64,000 nt of DNA from Alteraurantiacibacter buctensis (lineage in GTDB: Bacteria > Pseudomonadota > Alphaproteobacteria > Sphingomonadales > Sphingomonadaceae), in contig NZ_WTYV01000001.1 of NCBI RefSeq assembly GCF_009827655.1, positions 434,001-498,000 on the forward strand, given 5' to 3'. The translations under genes and the position numbers were made by a program. Each line of letters begins with the position of its first letter. Within the stretch, counting starts at the first letter, position 1. A model generated the notes under the pieces. That model had not been told where the DNA came from. It saw only the letters and a list, made by a program, of their open reading frames with translations, and did not search any database. Shown in pieces: positions 10,051 to 18,643 of the stretch.

Positions 10051-11016
10051 ATGGATTTTCCCACCACCACGCCCGAACTGGCGATCGAAGCGCGCGGCCT
10101 GGTCAAGCGGTTCGACGAGACGCTGGCGGTGGACGGGGTGGACCTGGCCGTGCCGCGCGGGTCGATCACCGGCATCCTGGGGCCCAACGGTGCGGGCAAG
10201 ACCACCACTCTTCGGATGCTGCTGGGCATCATCGATCCGGACGAGGGCTATCGCCGCGTACTGGGGCACGACAATCCGCGCGATGTGGCGCGCCTGATCG
10301 GCTACCTGCCCGAGGAGCGGGGCCTCTATCCCTCGATGAAGGCTTATGATGCCATCGGCTACATGGGTGCGCTGCGCGGCCTGCCGCTCAAAGAGGCGCG
10401 CAACCGGGGCCGCGCCCTGCTGGAAGAGCAGGGCCTTGGCCACGCGGCCGACCGGCAGATCCGCCAGCTGTCCAAGGGCATGGCGCAGATCGTGCAGCTG
10501 CTGGGCACCCTGGTCCACGAACCGCAACTGGTGGTGCTGGACGAGCCGTTCTCCGGCCTCGACGCGATCAACCAGGGGAAGTTAGAAGTGCTAATCCGCG
10601 GCCTGGCGGACCGGGGCGTGACGGTAATCTTCTCCACCCACGTGATCGCCCATGCCGAGCGCCTGTGCGAAGGCATTGCCATCATTGCCGGCGGCAAGGT
10701 GCCCTTTGCCGGCCGGGTGGACGAAGCACGCGACCGGATTCCTGCCCAGGTGCGGCTGGAAACCAGTGCGGACGCTGGCCCCTGGACCGCCGCTCTCCCT
10801 GCAAGCACCCGCAAGGTGGGCCAGTTCCGTTTCTTCCCGCTGCCCGAAAGCGGGATCGAGCCGCTGCTGAAAGCCCTGATCGAGGGCAACGCGGGCATCC
10901 GCTCGCTCTCCATCGAACGCGCCGGCCTGCACGATGCCTTCGTGGCCATCGCGGGCGAGGCCGCCGCTGCCCGGCTGGTCACCGACGCCGGACAGGACGA
11001 GGAGCAGGCCGCATGA
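10051..11016 (+). CDS. ABC transporter ATP-binding protein (NatA-like)
   Basis: ATPase subunit of an ABC-2-type exporter, about 321 residues. Walker [10 protein letters not shown] (about 45-53), an atypical signature QLSKGMAQ (about 138) in place of LSGGQ, Walker B with D-loop [12 protein letters not shown] (about 160) and the H-loop STHVIAHAE (about 196) are present. The C-terminal extension of about 100 residues matches the DUF4162-like tail of NatA proteins. I chose the ATG at 10051; the upstream in-frame ATGs at 9985 and 9988 would overlap the divergent queG start. It overlaps the permease gene by ATGA (11013-11016), showing translational coupling. The exported substrate is unknown; NatAB exports Na+. 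Confidence 0.92.
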   Translation: MDFPTTTPELAIEARGLVKRFDETLAVDGVDLAVPRGSITGILGPNGAGKTTTLRMLLGIIDPDEGYRRVLGHDNPRDVARLIGYLPEERGLYPSMKAYDAIGYMGALRGLPLKEARNRGRALLEEQGLGHAADRQIRQLSKGMAQIVQLLGTLVHEPQLVVLDEPFSGLDAINQGKLEVLIRGLADRGVTVIFSTHVIAHAERLCEGIAIIAGGKVPFAGRVDEARDRIPAQVRLETSADAGPWTAALPASTRKVGQFRFFPLPESGIEPLLKALIEGNAGIRSLSIERAGLHDAFVAIAGEAAAARLVTDAGQDEEQAA

Positions 11017-12290
11017 GCGGCGTAGAGATCACCGCCGCCAATGGCCGCCTGCCGCTGTGGCGCGCCGCCTGGGTGGTGGCGCGGCGCGATTTCGTGGCCA
11101 TCCTGTTCAGCCGCGCATTCATCTTCTTCCTGCTGGGACCGCTGTTCCCGCTGGTGGTGGGCAGCCTGGCCGCCGGGGTCGGCGGGCAGGTGCAGAACCA
11201 GATCCTGTCCGCCGACGTGGGCCTGGCCATGCCGACGCCAGATGTGGACGCGATGCTGGCCGCGCGCGAGGAACTGGCCGGGAAGCTGGGGCCCGCAATC
11301 CCGCCCTTCGTGGTGGTAAGACGCCTGCAACCGGGCGAGGATTTCGCCGCCGCCCCGCTGCTGGAAGGGCGCGAGGGGCAGCTTGCCGCCATCATCACCG
11401 GCACGCTGGACCAGCCCACCCTGACCGCGCCCGAGGCCAATCTGGCCCGCTGGAGCGGAACCGTAGCCTATATCGCCGCCACCGCGCGGCAGGAGCAAAC
11501 GCTGGCCTATCCCCCCGTCGGTACCGTGGCCGTGGCCACCAGCGGGGCCGACCAGAACCGGGGCCGATATGGCACGGCGCGCACGGGCCAGGTGGTATTG
11601 TTCATGCTGATCATGCTGCTGGCGGGCATGGTCCTGTCGAACCTGGTCGAGGAAAAGGGCAACAAGATCATCGAGATCCTGGCCGCCGCCGTGCCGATGG
11701 ACGCGGTGTTTATGGGCAAGCTGTTTGCCATGCTGGCGATCAGCGTGGTGGGCATAACCGTTTGGGGCACCGCCGGGGCCACGCTGCTAGCCATCGGAGG
11801 GCGGTCGCTCGAGGATCTTGCCAGTCCCGGGGTGGGCTGGCCGCTGTTCCTGGCGCTGGCCGCCGCCTATTTCGGCATGGGTTACCTGCTGCTCGGCGCG
11901 ATCTTCCTGGCGGTGGGGTCCATGGCGGCGACAGTGCGCGAGGTACAGACCCTCTCGATGCCCGTGACCATGAGCCAGATCCTGGTGTTCCTGTTTGCCA
12001 GTGCAGCGCTGACCAGGCCGGGCGAATGGGTGGACCATGCAGCCATGGTTTTCCCGCTCAGCTCGCCTTTCGCCATGCTGGGCCACGCGGCGATGGATGA
12101 AGCGGTGTGGCCGCACGTCTTGGCACTGGCGTGGCAGGGGGCCTGCGTCGCCCTGTTCGTCAAGCTCGGGGCGGGGCTGTTCCGCAAACGGGTACTAAAG
12201 TCCGGGCCGCAGGGTGCTTCCCGCAAGTCGCGCTCGCTGGTAACACTGGTGCGCGGATTGTTCAGCAAGGGTTCGGCTGGCTCCGCGTAA
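11013..12290 (+). CDS. ABC transporter permease (ABC-2/NatB-like)
   Basis: Membrane partner of the preceding ATPase, 425 residues. One transmembrane helix lies near the N-terminus (about 28-52, FVAILFSRAFIFFLLGPLFP), then an extracytoplasmic domain of about 140 residues, then five or so hydrophobic helices in the C-terminal half (VVLFMLIMLLAGMVLSNLVE onward). This is the usual layout of NatB-type ABC_2_membrane_3 proteins. The segment VEEKGNKIIEILAAAVP between the helices is a family hallmark. The start overlaps the stop of the ATPase gene. Msr gene msrB follows after ten bases and may be carried on the same transcript. Confidence 0.92.
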   Translation: MSGVEITAANGRLPLWRAAWVVARRDFVAILFSRAFIFFLLGPLFPLVVGSLAAGVGGQVQNQILSADVGLAMPTPDVDAMLAAREELAGKLGPAIPPFVVVRRLQPGEDFAAAPLLEGREGQLAAIITGTLDQPTLTAPEANLARWSGTVAYIAATARQEQTLAYPPVGTVAVATSGADQNRGRYGTARTGQVVLFMLIMLLAGMVLSNLVEEKGNKIIEILAAAVPMDAVFMGKLFAMLAISVVGITVWGTAGATLLAIGGRSLEDLASPGVGWPLFLALAAAYFGMGYLLLGAIFLAVGSMAATVREVQTLSMPVTMSQILVFLFASAALTRPGEWVDHAAMVFPLSSPFAMLGHAAMDEAVWPHVLALAWQGACVALFVKLGAGLFRKRVLKSGPQGASRKSRSLVTLVRGLFSKGSAGSA

Positions 12291-12300
12291 GGAGCACGGC

Positions 12301-12801
12301 ATGACAACAGACAAGCTCTCCCGCCGGTCGCTGCTCGGCTGGCTGGCCGTCGGCGCCGCCATGCCGGTGATCGCCGCCTGCGGGGCCACCACCAGCGCCC
12401 GGGCGCAGGGTCGCTTCCGCGTGAACTACACGGCAGAAGAGTGGCGCCGCCGCCTTGGTCCCGCAGCCTATCGTGTGCTGCGCGAGGAGGGTACCGAGCG
12501 GGCCTACTCCAGCCCGCTGAACGAAGAGCACCGCCGCGGCATGTTCCACTGCGCGGGGTGCAACAACGCGGTCTATTCATCGGCCCACAAGTACGACAGC
12601 GGTACCGGCTGGCCCAGCTTCTGGCAGGAGCAGCCGGACTCGATCGGCTATACCACCGACTATCACCTGGGTTATCCGCGCCGTGCGATCCACTGCGCCG
12701 ATTGCGGCGGGCACCTGGGCCACCGGTTCGATGATGGCCCCCGCCCCACGGGCAAGCGGCATTGCATTAACGGCGTGGCGCTGACCTTCCGGCCCGTCTG
12801 A
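12301..12801 (+). CDS. msrB: Peptide-methionine (R)-S-oxide reductase, exported
   Basis: Reduces the R-form of methionine sulfoxide in oxidised proteins. All four zinc-binding cysteines are visible, CAGC at 84-87 and CADC at 132-135, followed by GGHLGHRF. The catalytic cysteine is in RHCING (C155). An N-terminal twin-arginine-like stretch SRRSLLGWLAVG is followed by a lipobox-like AVIAAC-type segment (VIAACG, C about 24), so the protein should be exported by Tat or Sec and may be lipid-anchored. Typical cytoplasmic MsrB lacks this extension. It pairs functionally with the exported MsrA at 46.6 kb. Its start lies ten bases after the permease stop. Confidence 0.95.
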   Translation: MTTDKLSRRSLLGWLAVGAAMPVIAACGATTSARAQGRFRVNYTAEEWRRRLGPAAYRVLREEGTERAYSSPLNEEHRRGMFHCAGCNNAVYSSAHKYDSGTGWPSFWQEQPDSIGYTTDYHLGYPRRAIHCADCGGHLGHRFDDGPRPTGKRHCINGVALTFRPV

Positions 12802-12808
12802 CGCGCGA

Positions 12809-13459
12809 TCAGCGGAACAGGTCGGGCTGCTGGATCTTGGCGACGATGTGCGCCAGGTCTCCGAACTGGAAGGTATCCTCGAACACCAGGCCATAGGCGT
12901 TTTCGCGCCGCCAGCGGACCTTGGCGTTGACCTCGGGCAGGCCCATCGCAGCGCTCGGCCCGGCCAGCTTCACCCGCTGGTCGATAGCGAAGCGTTCGCC
13001 GCACAGCACCTTGGCTCCCTGTTGCGAGAGGTCGATCAGCCGCCCGTCGGCCACCAGGCCGCCGGCAGACAGCTTCACCCGCATGTCGAGGTTCACGCGG
13101 ATCGGCCGCTTGGTGTAGCGGCTGGGTCCTTCCAGCAGCCGCCCGATATCGGCGCCTTCGACGAATTTCAGGCCCGCGCGGTCATCCTGCTGCCACACCA
13201 ACTCCAGCCGGTGGCGATCGCCGTTGGGGAATTCAAGTTGCAGGTATTCGTTCTGCGGCAGGGCATGGAACAACCGGATGTTGACCCCGCTTTCCGAGGC
13301 ATCCCGCACTATACAGAGGAACTCGCCATCGCGGCTGACCAGCTTGGCGGCCCGCATCAGCAGGGTATAGCGCGGCGCCTGGCGCAGGTCGCGCCCCGGG
13401 GCTTCGGCGTCCGACGCCGGAAATTTGCCAGAATTATCAAGGCGCCAGGCTTCGGCCAT
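12809..13459 (-). CDS. Tandem PilZ-domain protein
   Basis: A 216-residue cytoplasmic protein with two consecutive PilZ domains, the c-di-GMP receptor fold. In the first, RQAPR (about 26-30) fits the RxxxR arm and DASESG (about 53-58) the DxSxxG strand. In the second, RYTKR (about 113-117) and DLSQQG (about 143-148) repeat the same pair. Both sites thus look competent for ligand binding. There is no output domain, so it probably acts through a protein partner. It is convergent with msrB (seven bases apart), and a 204-base non-coding gap with AT-rich segments separates its start from tRNA-Leu. Confidence 0.88.
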   Translation of the reverse strand: MAEAWRLDNSGKFPASDAEAPGRDLRQAPRYTLLMRAAKLVSRDGEFLCIVRDASESGVNIRLFHALPQNEYLQLEFPNGDRHRLELVWQQDDRAGLKFVEGADIGRLLEGPSRYTKRPIRVNLDMRVKLSAGGLVADGRLIDLSQQGAKVLCGERFAIDQRVKLAGPSAAMGLPEVNAKVRWRRENAYGLVFEDTFQFGDLAHIVAKIQQPDLFR

Positions 13460-13639
13460 ATTGTCTCCAATCTTGGCCGCGTGCAGCCCCCGGCTGCCAC
13501 GCGAAGATTATCACTGATCCCGCCGAATATTTATCACCCCAAGCGTTGCCGAATTCATAACGCGCGTGAACGTTGATCGCTCAATTCATCGCAATTCTGC
13601 AGGGGTGTGAGAGGCGCGGCTTGGGTCCCGACCGATCCC

Positions 13640-13653
13640 CCGGACCGGTCCGG
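13640..13653. repeat. Perfect 14-base palindrome downstream of tRNA-Leu
   Basis: CCGGACCGGTCCGG reads the same on both strands and is embedded in a GC-rich, partly symmetric stretch (about 13,630-13,661). It lies ten bases past the 3' end of the tRNA-Leu gene in its direction of transcription. It might form part of the terminator, though no T-run follows; a chance GC palindrome is also possible. Confidence 0.35.
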
Positions 13654-13663
13654 CCGGTCGAGC

Positions 13664-13748
13664 TGGTGCGAGCGGCGGGACTCGAACCCGCACGTCCAAA
13701 GGACAGGGGATTTTAAGTCCCCGGCGTCTACCATTCCGCCACGCTCGC
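13664..13748 (-). tRNA. tRNA-Leu (anticodon TAA)
   Basis: An 85-base gene on the minus strand that includes an encoded CCA end. The acceptor stem GCGAGCG pairs with CGCTCGC, the T-arm reads GCGGGTTCGAGTCCCGC, and a class II variable arm is present, as expected for leucine tRNA. The anticodon stem GGGGA/TCCCC encloses the loop CTTAAAA, giving anticodon TAA, which reads UUA and UUG. UUA is rare in such a GC-rich genome. Confidence 0.97.
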
Positions 13749-13783
13749 ATGTGTTCCCGCCAGCTAGCGGGATTGGGCCACGC

Positions 13784-14905
13784 TTACCAGTAGCGCTTGC
13801 TGGCTATCTCGGCCCCCTGAGCCAGGGCGGCCAGCTTGGCCCACACAACCGCCGGGTCCAGGTTATTGCTGCCGGCATGGACCGAGAAGCCGCAGTCCAC
13901 CCCCGCCATCACCCGTTCGCGGCCCAGCAGGTCGGCGTAGCGGCCGATGCGCTGCGCGATCAGCTCCGGGTGCTCGATATAGCTCGACTGGGGTTCGATC
14001 ATGCCTGGGCAGAGGATCTTCCCTTCCGGCAGGGAATTCTCCTCGAACCAGGCGAACTCGTGGTTGTGGCGCGGGTTGGCCCCCTCCAGTAGAACCGCCT
14101 GCGGCTTTGCACTCCACACGATATCGGCAATGTCGCCCAGCGGCACGTCGCAATGGTGCGGGCCGGGGTAGTTGCCCCAGCACAGGTGCATCCGGCACTG
14201 TTCCGCCGGAATGTTGCGGAGCGCATGGTTGAGCGCTGCCACATTCATGCCGATGCGCTTGCGGAAATCTTCGAGTGACAGGTGGGTGAACTGCACGTGG
14301 CGGCCCATCGCCAGGTCCGGGCAGTCAACCTGCAGGGTGATCCCGGCGGCGGCGATCGTCTCGTATTCGTGACGCAGTCCTTCGGCCAGGGCGAAGACGT
14401 ATTCCTCGTCAGTGGCGTAATACTGGTTGGGAAAGAACAGAGCGGTCACGCCGGGGCTGGCGGCTGACATGAAGGTCTCCTGACCTGCAGCCAGCCGGTT
14501 CAGCCGTTCCGCATCCTGCCGCGGAGCTTCCATGTCGATGACGGTAATCGGCGCGGTGCAGGCGGGGGCGGAGCGTTTGGCGCGGCCCTTGTTGCCGAAT
14601 ACCTGGGCCTTGGCACCGGGAAACTCTTCCAGGTCCTGGAATTCGTACTGCCCGGCCTCGCCGCCAAAGCCCGAGAGGCGGTGCTTGATATAGGTGGCAT
14701 AGCTGGGCTTGGACATCTCGCCATCGCCCACCACGGTGATGCCGGCCTTCACTTGCTCGGCGATAACTGCGGCAGTGGCGCGGTCGATCGCTTCGTCCAG
14801 CGCCGCCTGGTCGACCTCGTCGCCGCCCTCGCGGGCGAACATCAGGTCAAGCAGGTACTCCGGACGCGGCAGGCTGCCGGTGTGGGTGGTCTTGAAGCCG
14901 GTCAA
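13784..14905 (-). CDS. Cobalamin-independent methionine-synthase-like protein (first of a tandem pair)
   Basis: A 373-residue protein equivalent to the C-terminal catalytic barrel of MetE only; true MetE is about 750 residues with a duplicated N-terminal barrel. The family's zinc ligands appear to be kept: H240 and C242 in CRMHLCWGN and C338 in GVDCGF. The opening TTHTGSLPRP is typical of the group. Members of this single-barrel group include methyltransferases and epoxyalkane:coenzyme M transferase, so a methionine-synthase role is not proven. It starts with TTG in a TTGA overlap with the stop of its paralogue, so the two are translationally coupled. The catabolic context suggests transfer of a methyl or alkyl group to or from a thiol. 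Confidence 0.85.
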   Translation of the reverse strand: MTGFKTTHTGSLPRPEYLLDLMFAREGGDEVDQAALDEAIDRATAAVIAEQVKAGITVVGDGEMSKPSYATYIKHRLSGFGGEAGQYEFQDLEEFPGAKAQVFGNKGRAKRSAPACTAPITVIDMEAPRQDAERLNRLAAGQETFMSAASPGVTALFFPNQYYATDEEYVFALAEGLRHEYETIAAAGITLQVDCPDLAMGRHVQFTHLSLEDFRKRIGMNVAALNHALRNIPAEQCRMHLCWGNYPGPHHCDVPLGDIADIVWSAKPQAVLLEGANPRHNHEFAWFEENSLPEGKILCPGMIEPQSSYIEHPELIAQRIGRYADLLGRERVMAGVDCGFSVHAGSNNLDPAVVWAKLAALAQGAEIASKRYW

Positions 14906-15936
14906 GACAGCTCGGCCCGCACGATGGCCGCGCCGTCCACCATGGCCTTCATCTTGCCGAAGGCCACCTCGCGCGGGAGGTACTTCAGGCCGCAGTCCGG
15001 GGCTACGATGACCTTCTTCGCATCGATGTGCGGCAGGGCGCGGCGGATGCGGGCAGCGACCGTCTCCGGCTCTTCCACCGCGTGGGTGGAAAGGTCCAGC
15101 ACGCCCAGGATGATGGTCTTACCCGGCAGTTGCTCCAGCACCGCGGTATCGAGGTTGCTCTGCGCGGTCTCGATGCTGATCTGGCAAACGTGGCTGGCCG
15201 CCAGTTCGGGCAGGAAGGAATACCCTTCGGGCCGCTCGTGGATCAGGTGGGCATAGCCGAAGCAGATGTGCAGCGCGGTGGTGCCGGTGACGCCTTCCAA
15301 CGCGCGGTTGAGCGCCTTCAGGCCATAGGCCCGTGCCTTGTCTGGCCGCGCCTGCATGTAAGGTTCGTCAAGCTGGACCACATCGGCCCCGGCGGCGAAC
15401 AGGTCATTTACCTCGTCACGCACGGCATCGGCATAGGCGAGCGCCAGCGCTTCAGGGTCACCGTAATAGTCGTCCTGCGCCTGCTGGCTCATGGTGAAGG
15501 GCCCGGGCACGGTGATCTTGATCGCCTTGGCGGTGTGCTGCTTCATGAACTCCACATCGCGCACCTGCACGGCATGGCGGCGGCTGATCGGACCGATCAC
15601 CCGCGGCACCGGCACCGGTTCGCCCGACCGGTCGAGCGCGGTGCCGTGGTTGTCCATGTCCACCCCGTTCAGCGCCGTGGCAAACCGGTTGGAATAGCTT
15701 TCGCGCCGCATCTCGCCATCGGTGATGATGTCCAGGCCTGCCCGCTCCTGCTCGTGGATGGCATAGATGGTGGCATCGTCCCACGCCTCTTCCAGCAGTT
15801 CGCCTTCCGGAATCCGCCACAGTTCCTTCATCCGGGTGCGCGGCGGGAAGCGGCCGGCCAGAGCCTGGCGGTCGATCAGCCATTCGGGCTGGGCATAGGA
15901 ACCGACCAGTGAGGTCGGCAGCAGGGGCAGGGTCAT
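14902..15936 (-). CDS. Cobalamin-independent methionine-synthase-like protein (second of a tandem pair)
   Basis: A 344-residue single-barrel MetE-family protein. Likely zinc ligands are H223 and C225 in ALHICFGYAH and C315 in APDCGLKYLP. The start LLPTSLVGSYAQPEWL fits the family, and DGEMRRESYSNRF carries the expected glutamate. It differs clearly from its neighbour in sequence, so the two are old paralogues and may form a heteromer or act in sequence. The ATG at 15936 is preceded by a GGAGAGACC ribosome-binding site. There is no SAM riboswitch-like structure in the 86 bases upstream, and no homocysteine-related gene nearby. Confidence 0.85.
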   Translation of the reverse strand: MTLPLLPTSLVGSYAQPEWLIDRQALAGRFPPRTRMKELWRIPEGELLEEAWDDATIYAIHEQERAGLDIITDGEMRRESYSNRFATALNGVDMDNHGTALDRSGEPVPVPRVIGPISRRHAVQVRDVEFMKQHTAKAIKITVPGPFTMSQQAQDDYYGDPEALALAYADAVRDEVNDLFAAGADVVQLDEPYMQARPDKARAYGLKALNRALEGVTGTTALHICFGYAHLIHERPEGYSFLPELAASHVCQISIETAQSNLDTAVLEQLPGKTIILGVLDLSTHAVEEPETVAARIRRALPHIDAKKVIVAPDCGLKYLPREVAFGKMKAMVDGAAIVRAELS

Positions 15937-16022
15937 GGTCTCTCCGCTTCTTGTATCTATTGCACCCGCCGCCCGCCCGTTTCGGGCGCGGCAGCCAGGT
16001 CAATCAGGCTGTGACGGCGCCT

Positions 16023-16595
16023 TTAGCGCACCAGCTCCCCGCCGGTACCGCCACCGGCAGCTTCCACCGCGTCTGACCGGAAATCGTTGTTGCTTGTGTG
16101 ATCACCCGCCAGCCAGCGCTTCAGCTCCGCATGGGCCTTGGCGCGGCGCGCGGCCTCGCCGGCGGGCGCGCGCGGATCGTCATGGGTGAATTCCACGGTC
16201 ATGCCATTGGGATCGACCACATAGAGCGAGCGGCAATAGCCGTGCTCCAGCACATAGGTGGCTTCCAGCCCCGCCGCCTCGATCCGCGCGGCAATCTCGT
16301 CCTGCGTCTGCTTGTCGACGTTCAGCGCCAGGTGGATGAAGGGGCTGGCGGGAATATCCGGGCCGAACAGCGCCTGGTCTTCCGGATCGGCGAACTGGAA
16401 GAAGGCCAGCGCGCCGCCATCGGCAATGCCGAAGAAGCAATGGCAATAAGTGCGCACCTTGCCAAACAGCTCGTCGCTCTCGCACCAGGTGGCCACCAGC
16501 GGCAGGCCGATGATGTCCTCATAAAAGGCGCGGGTGGCCTCAAGGTCCTTGGTGACATAGGCCGTGTGGTGCAGGCGGCTTGGCAGGTTGCCCAT
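16023..16595 (-). CDS. VOC-family (glyoxalase/extradiol dioxygenase fold) protein
   Basis: A 190-residue metal-dependent protein of the vicinal oxygen chelate fold. LHHTAYVTKDLEATRAFYED opens the first beta-alpha-beta-beta-beta module, and HLALNVDKQTQDE with LYVVDPNGMTVEFTHD forms the second. The histidines and the glutamate in VEFTHD are the probable metal ligands. Such proteins range from dioxygenases to isomerases and lyases, so the reaction is open. I chose the ATG at 16595, which follows GGGAGAGAAC; an upstream TTG at 16610 is less likely. It lies 83 bases below the CoA-transferase gene and has a palindromic site in that gap. Confidence 0.88.
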   Translation of the reverse strand: MGNLPSRLHHTAYVTKDLEATRAFYEDIIGLPLVATWCESDELFGKVRTYCHCFFGIADGGALAFFQFADPEDQALFGPDIPASPFIHLALNVDKQTQDEIAARIEAAGLEATYVLEHGYCRSLYVVDPNGMTVEFTHDDPRAPAGEAARRAKAHAELKRWLAGDHTSNNDFRSDAVEAAGGGTGGELVR

Positions 16596-16630
16596 CGTTC
16601 TCTCCCTCAAACTTACGTGCGGCCGATTCC

Positions 16631-16640
16631 AACGACCGTT
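16631..16640. promoter_or_regulatory. AACGAYCGTT palindrome, candidate operator
   Basis: AACGACCGTT, a near-perfect palindrome, lies 36 bases upstream of the VOC gene start. Its core is shared with the perfect 12-base palindrome at 33,111-33,122, in front of another leftward unit of the same cluster. A shared regulator-binding site is inferred; no regulator gene is nearby. Confidence 0.4.
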
Positions 16641-16678
16641 ATTGTTCGCAGCCTATCAAATCGGCGGGCTGGCGCAAT

Positions 16679-17806
16679 TCACTTGCGCCCGAGAATTTCC
16701 GCATTGTCCGCGCCAAGCTCGGGCGGCGGTGTAACACTGTCCTGCACCTCGCCATCGAAGCGGATCGGGCTGCGGATGGTGCGGAAGGTCCCGCGCGGCC
16801 CTTCGCCTTCCACCACCAGCTGGTGATGCGCGGCCAGATCCCCCTCGACCACTTCCTTGCTGGTATAGACCGCGCTGTGCGGCACCTCCAGCCGGGTCAG
16901 CGTCTCTTCCCAATGGGCGCGCGGCTGCGTGGCAAAAATGGGGGCCAGGAAATCCACCACCTTCTCGTAATTGGCGATCCGCGCCGGGCGGCTTTCGAAC
17001 TCGGGCCGCTGGAGCATGTCGGGCTGGCCCACGGCGGTGGCGAGGTTCTCCCAGAACTTGGGAGGTGAGGACATATGCAGCGCAATCCAGCCGCCGTCCG
17101 CGCACTGGAACACGTAGCTTTGCGACACGTGCGGGCGGCTCCACGGGCCCATGACCTCCTCTACGCTGAGGTAATGGGTGAAATCGTCGAGGTTGAAGTG
17201 GCTCATCGCCTCGAACATGCTGGTCTCTACCTTGCGCCCGCGCCCGGTCTTCTCCCGCTCGTACAACGCGGCCAGCACGCCATAAGCGGTATAGAACCCG
17301 GTCACCGCATCGCCGATGGCGGGGCCGACCACACGCGGGTTGGCGGGGTTGACCAGCAGGCGCAGGAAGCCGGTGCAAGCCTGCGATACGGTGTCGAAGG
17401 CCGGGCGGTCCTTCCAGGGGCCATCGCTGCCAAAGCCGGTGATGGTGGCATAGACCAGCCGCGGGTTGATCGCCTGCAACCGCTCTGCATCCACGCCCAG
17501 CCGCTCCGCCACGCCGGGGCGGAAGTTTTCGATGAACACGTCAGCCCCGCGCACCAGCTCGTCCAGTGCGGCCAGGTCCTCGGGGTTGGCCTTGGTGTTG
17601 AGCGTAATACTCTTCTTGTTGCGGTTATAGGTCTGGAAATGCGGCGAATAGAGATCGCCCTTGAAGGCGCGGAACGGGTCGCCCGTCTCGGGCATCTCCA
17701 CCTTGATCACCTCGGCCCCAAGGTCCGCCAGCAGCATGCCGCAGGCCGGGCCGGTGATGAAGGTGCCCATGTCGAGCACGCGAATGCCTGCCAGTGGTCT
17801 TGCCAT
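16679..17806 (-). CDS. CaiB/BaiF-type (class III) CoA-transferase
   Basis: A 375-residue cytoplasmic enzyme that moves CoA from an acyl-CoA to a carboxylic acid. The N-terminal MARPLAGIRVLDMGTFITGP and DLGAEVIKVEMPETGDPFR are family signatures. The catalytic aspartate that forms the mixed anhydride is D166 in GPAIGDAVTGFY. It probably activates a carboxylate intermediate of the pathway encoded around it. The start follows GGGAGAGACAA. Only 51 bases separate it from the divergent citryl-CoA-lyase-like gene, so both probably share a control region and may act on the same intermediate. Confidence 0.93.
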   Translation of the reverse strand: MARPLAGIRVLDMGTFITGPACGMLLADLGAEVIKVEMPETGDPFRAFKGDLYSPHFQTYNRNKKSITLNTKANPEDLAALDELVRGADVFIENFRPGVAERLGVDAERLQAINPRLVYATITGFGSDGPWKDRPAFDTVSQACTGFLRLLVNPANPRVVGPAIGDAVTGFYTAYGVLAALYEREKTGRGRKVETSMFEAMSHFNLDDFTHYLSVEEVMGPWSRPHVSQSYVFQCADGGWIALHMSSPPKFWENLATAVGQPDMLQRPEFESRPARIANYEKVVDFLAPIFATQPRAHWEETLTRLEVPHSAVYTSKEVVEGDLAAHHQLVVEGEGPRGTFRTIRSPIRFDGEVQDSVTPPPELGADNAEILGRK

Positions 17807-17857
17807 TTGTCTCTCCCTGATCGAAGCACTGGCTAAAGTTTCAATCCGGAGAGAGCA

Positions 17858-18640
17858 ATGCGCATCGGCAAGCAGGACCAGCCTTTTTCAGCGATTTGCA
17901 CCAGCGATGCCGACAGCATCACCGTGCGCGGGCTGGACTTGTGCGGGGACATCATCGGCAAGTTCGATTTCTCCAGCTACTTCTGGTTCCTGGTCACCGG
18001 CCAGCAGCCGAACGAGCAGCAGAGCTTCTTTTTGAACGCCGTGCTGTGCGCGCTGGCAGAGCATGGCCTGGTCCCCAGCGTGGTCGCCGCGCGGATGACG
18101 CTGGCCGCCGCGCCGGAGGCGGTGCAGGGCGCGGTGGCGGCGGGACTGCTGGGCTGCGGCAGCGTGGTGCTGGGCAGCGCAGAGGTGGCCGGACGGTTCT
18201 ACGCCAAGTGCGTGGCCGACCAGCGGGCAACGGGCGATGACCTCCACACCGTGGCCGTGCGCCAGATCACCGAGCTGCGGCAGACCACCAAGGCCGTGCC
18301 CGGCTTCGGCCACCCGCAACACTCCGAAGGGGACCCGCGCGCCAACTTGCTGTTGAAGCTGGCCGACGAACGCGGCGTGAGCGGCGAACACGTGGCCATG
18401 ATGCGCGCCCTGCAGGCCGCGCTCCCGGAAACGGTGGGCCGGTCGCTCCCGGTCAACGTCAACGGCCCGATCCCCGCGATCATGCTCGACCTCGGTTGGC
18501 CGGTGGCGGCGCTGAAAGGCATCGGCCTGCTGTGCCGGACAGCGGGCCTGATCGGCCACCTGACCGAGGAGGCCGAGCGGCCCATCGGGTTCGTATTGAG
18601 CGGGGCTGCGGCGCAGGCGATTGGGTATGATGGGGAGTGA
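17858..18640 (+). CDS. Citryl-CoA lyase/citrate-synthase-like protein, half size
   Basis: A 260-residue protein with the citrate synthase fold but much shorter than citrate synthase (about 430). GFGHPQHSEGDPR (residues 149-161) matches the active-site segment of citrate synthase, with H152 and D159 conserved. The C-terminal GLLCRTAGLIGHLTEEAE resembles the C-terminal part of the family. Database relatives are usually named citryl-CoA lyase, but many are of unknown function. Opposite a CoA-transferase, it could cleave or form a C-C bond next to a CoA thioester. The start follows CCGGAGAGAGCA. A SUFU-domain gene begins three bases after its stop. Confidence 0.82.
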   Translation: MRIGKQDQPFSAICTSDADSITVRGLDLCGDIIGKFDFSSYFWFLVTGQQPNEQQSFFLNAVLCALAEHGLVPSVVAARMTLAAAPEAVQGAVAAGLLGCGSVVLGSAEVAGRFYAKCVADQRATGDDLHTVAVRQITELRQTTKAVPGFGHPQHSEGDPRANLLLKLADERGVSGEHVAMMRALQAALPETVGRSLPVNVNGPIPAIMLDLGWPVAALKGIGLLCRTAGLIGHLTEEAERPIGFVLSGAAAQAIGYDGE

Positions 18641-18643
18641 ACG

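Noticed and set aside
15937-16022. Possible SAM riboswitch before the MetE-like pair
   Set aside because: The 86 bases contain only one small hairpin (15,974-15,988) and no SAM-I, SAM-II or SAM-IV type conserved cores.
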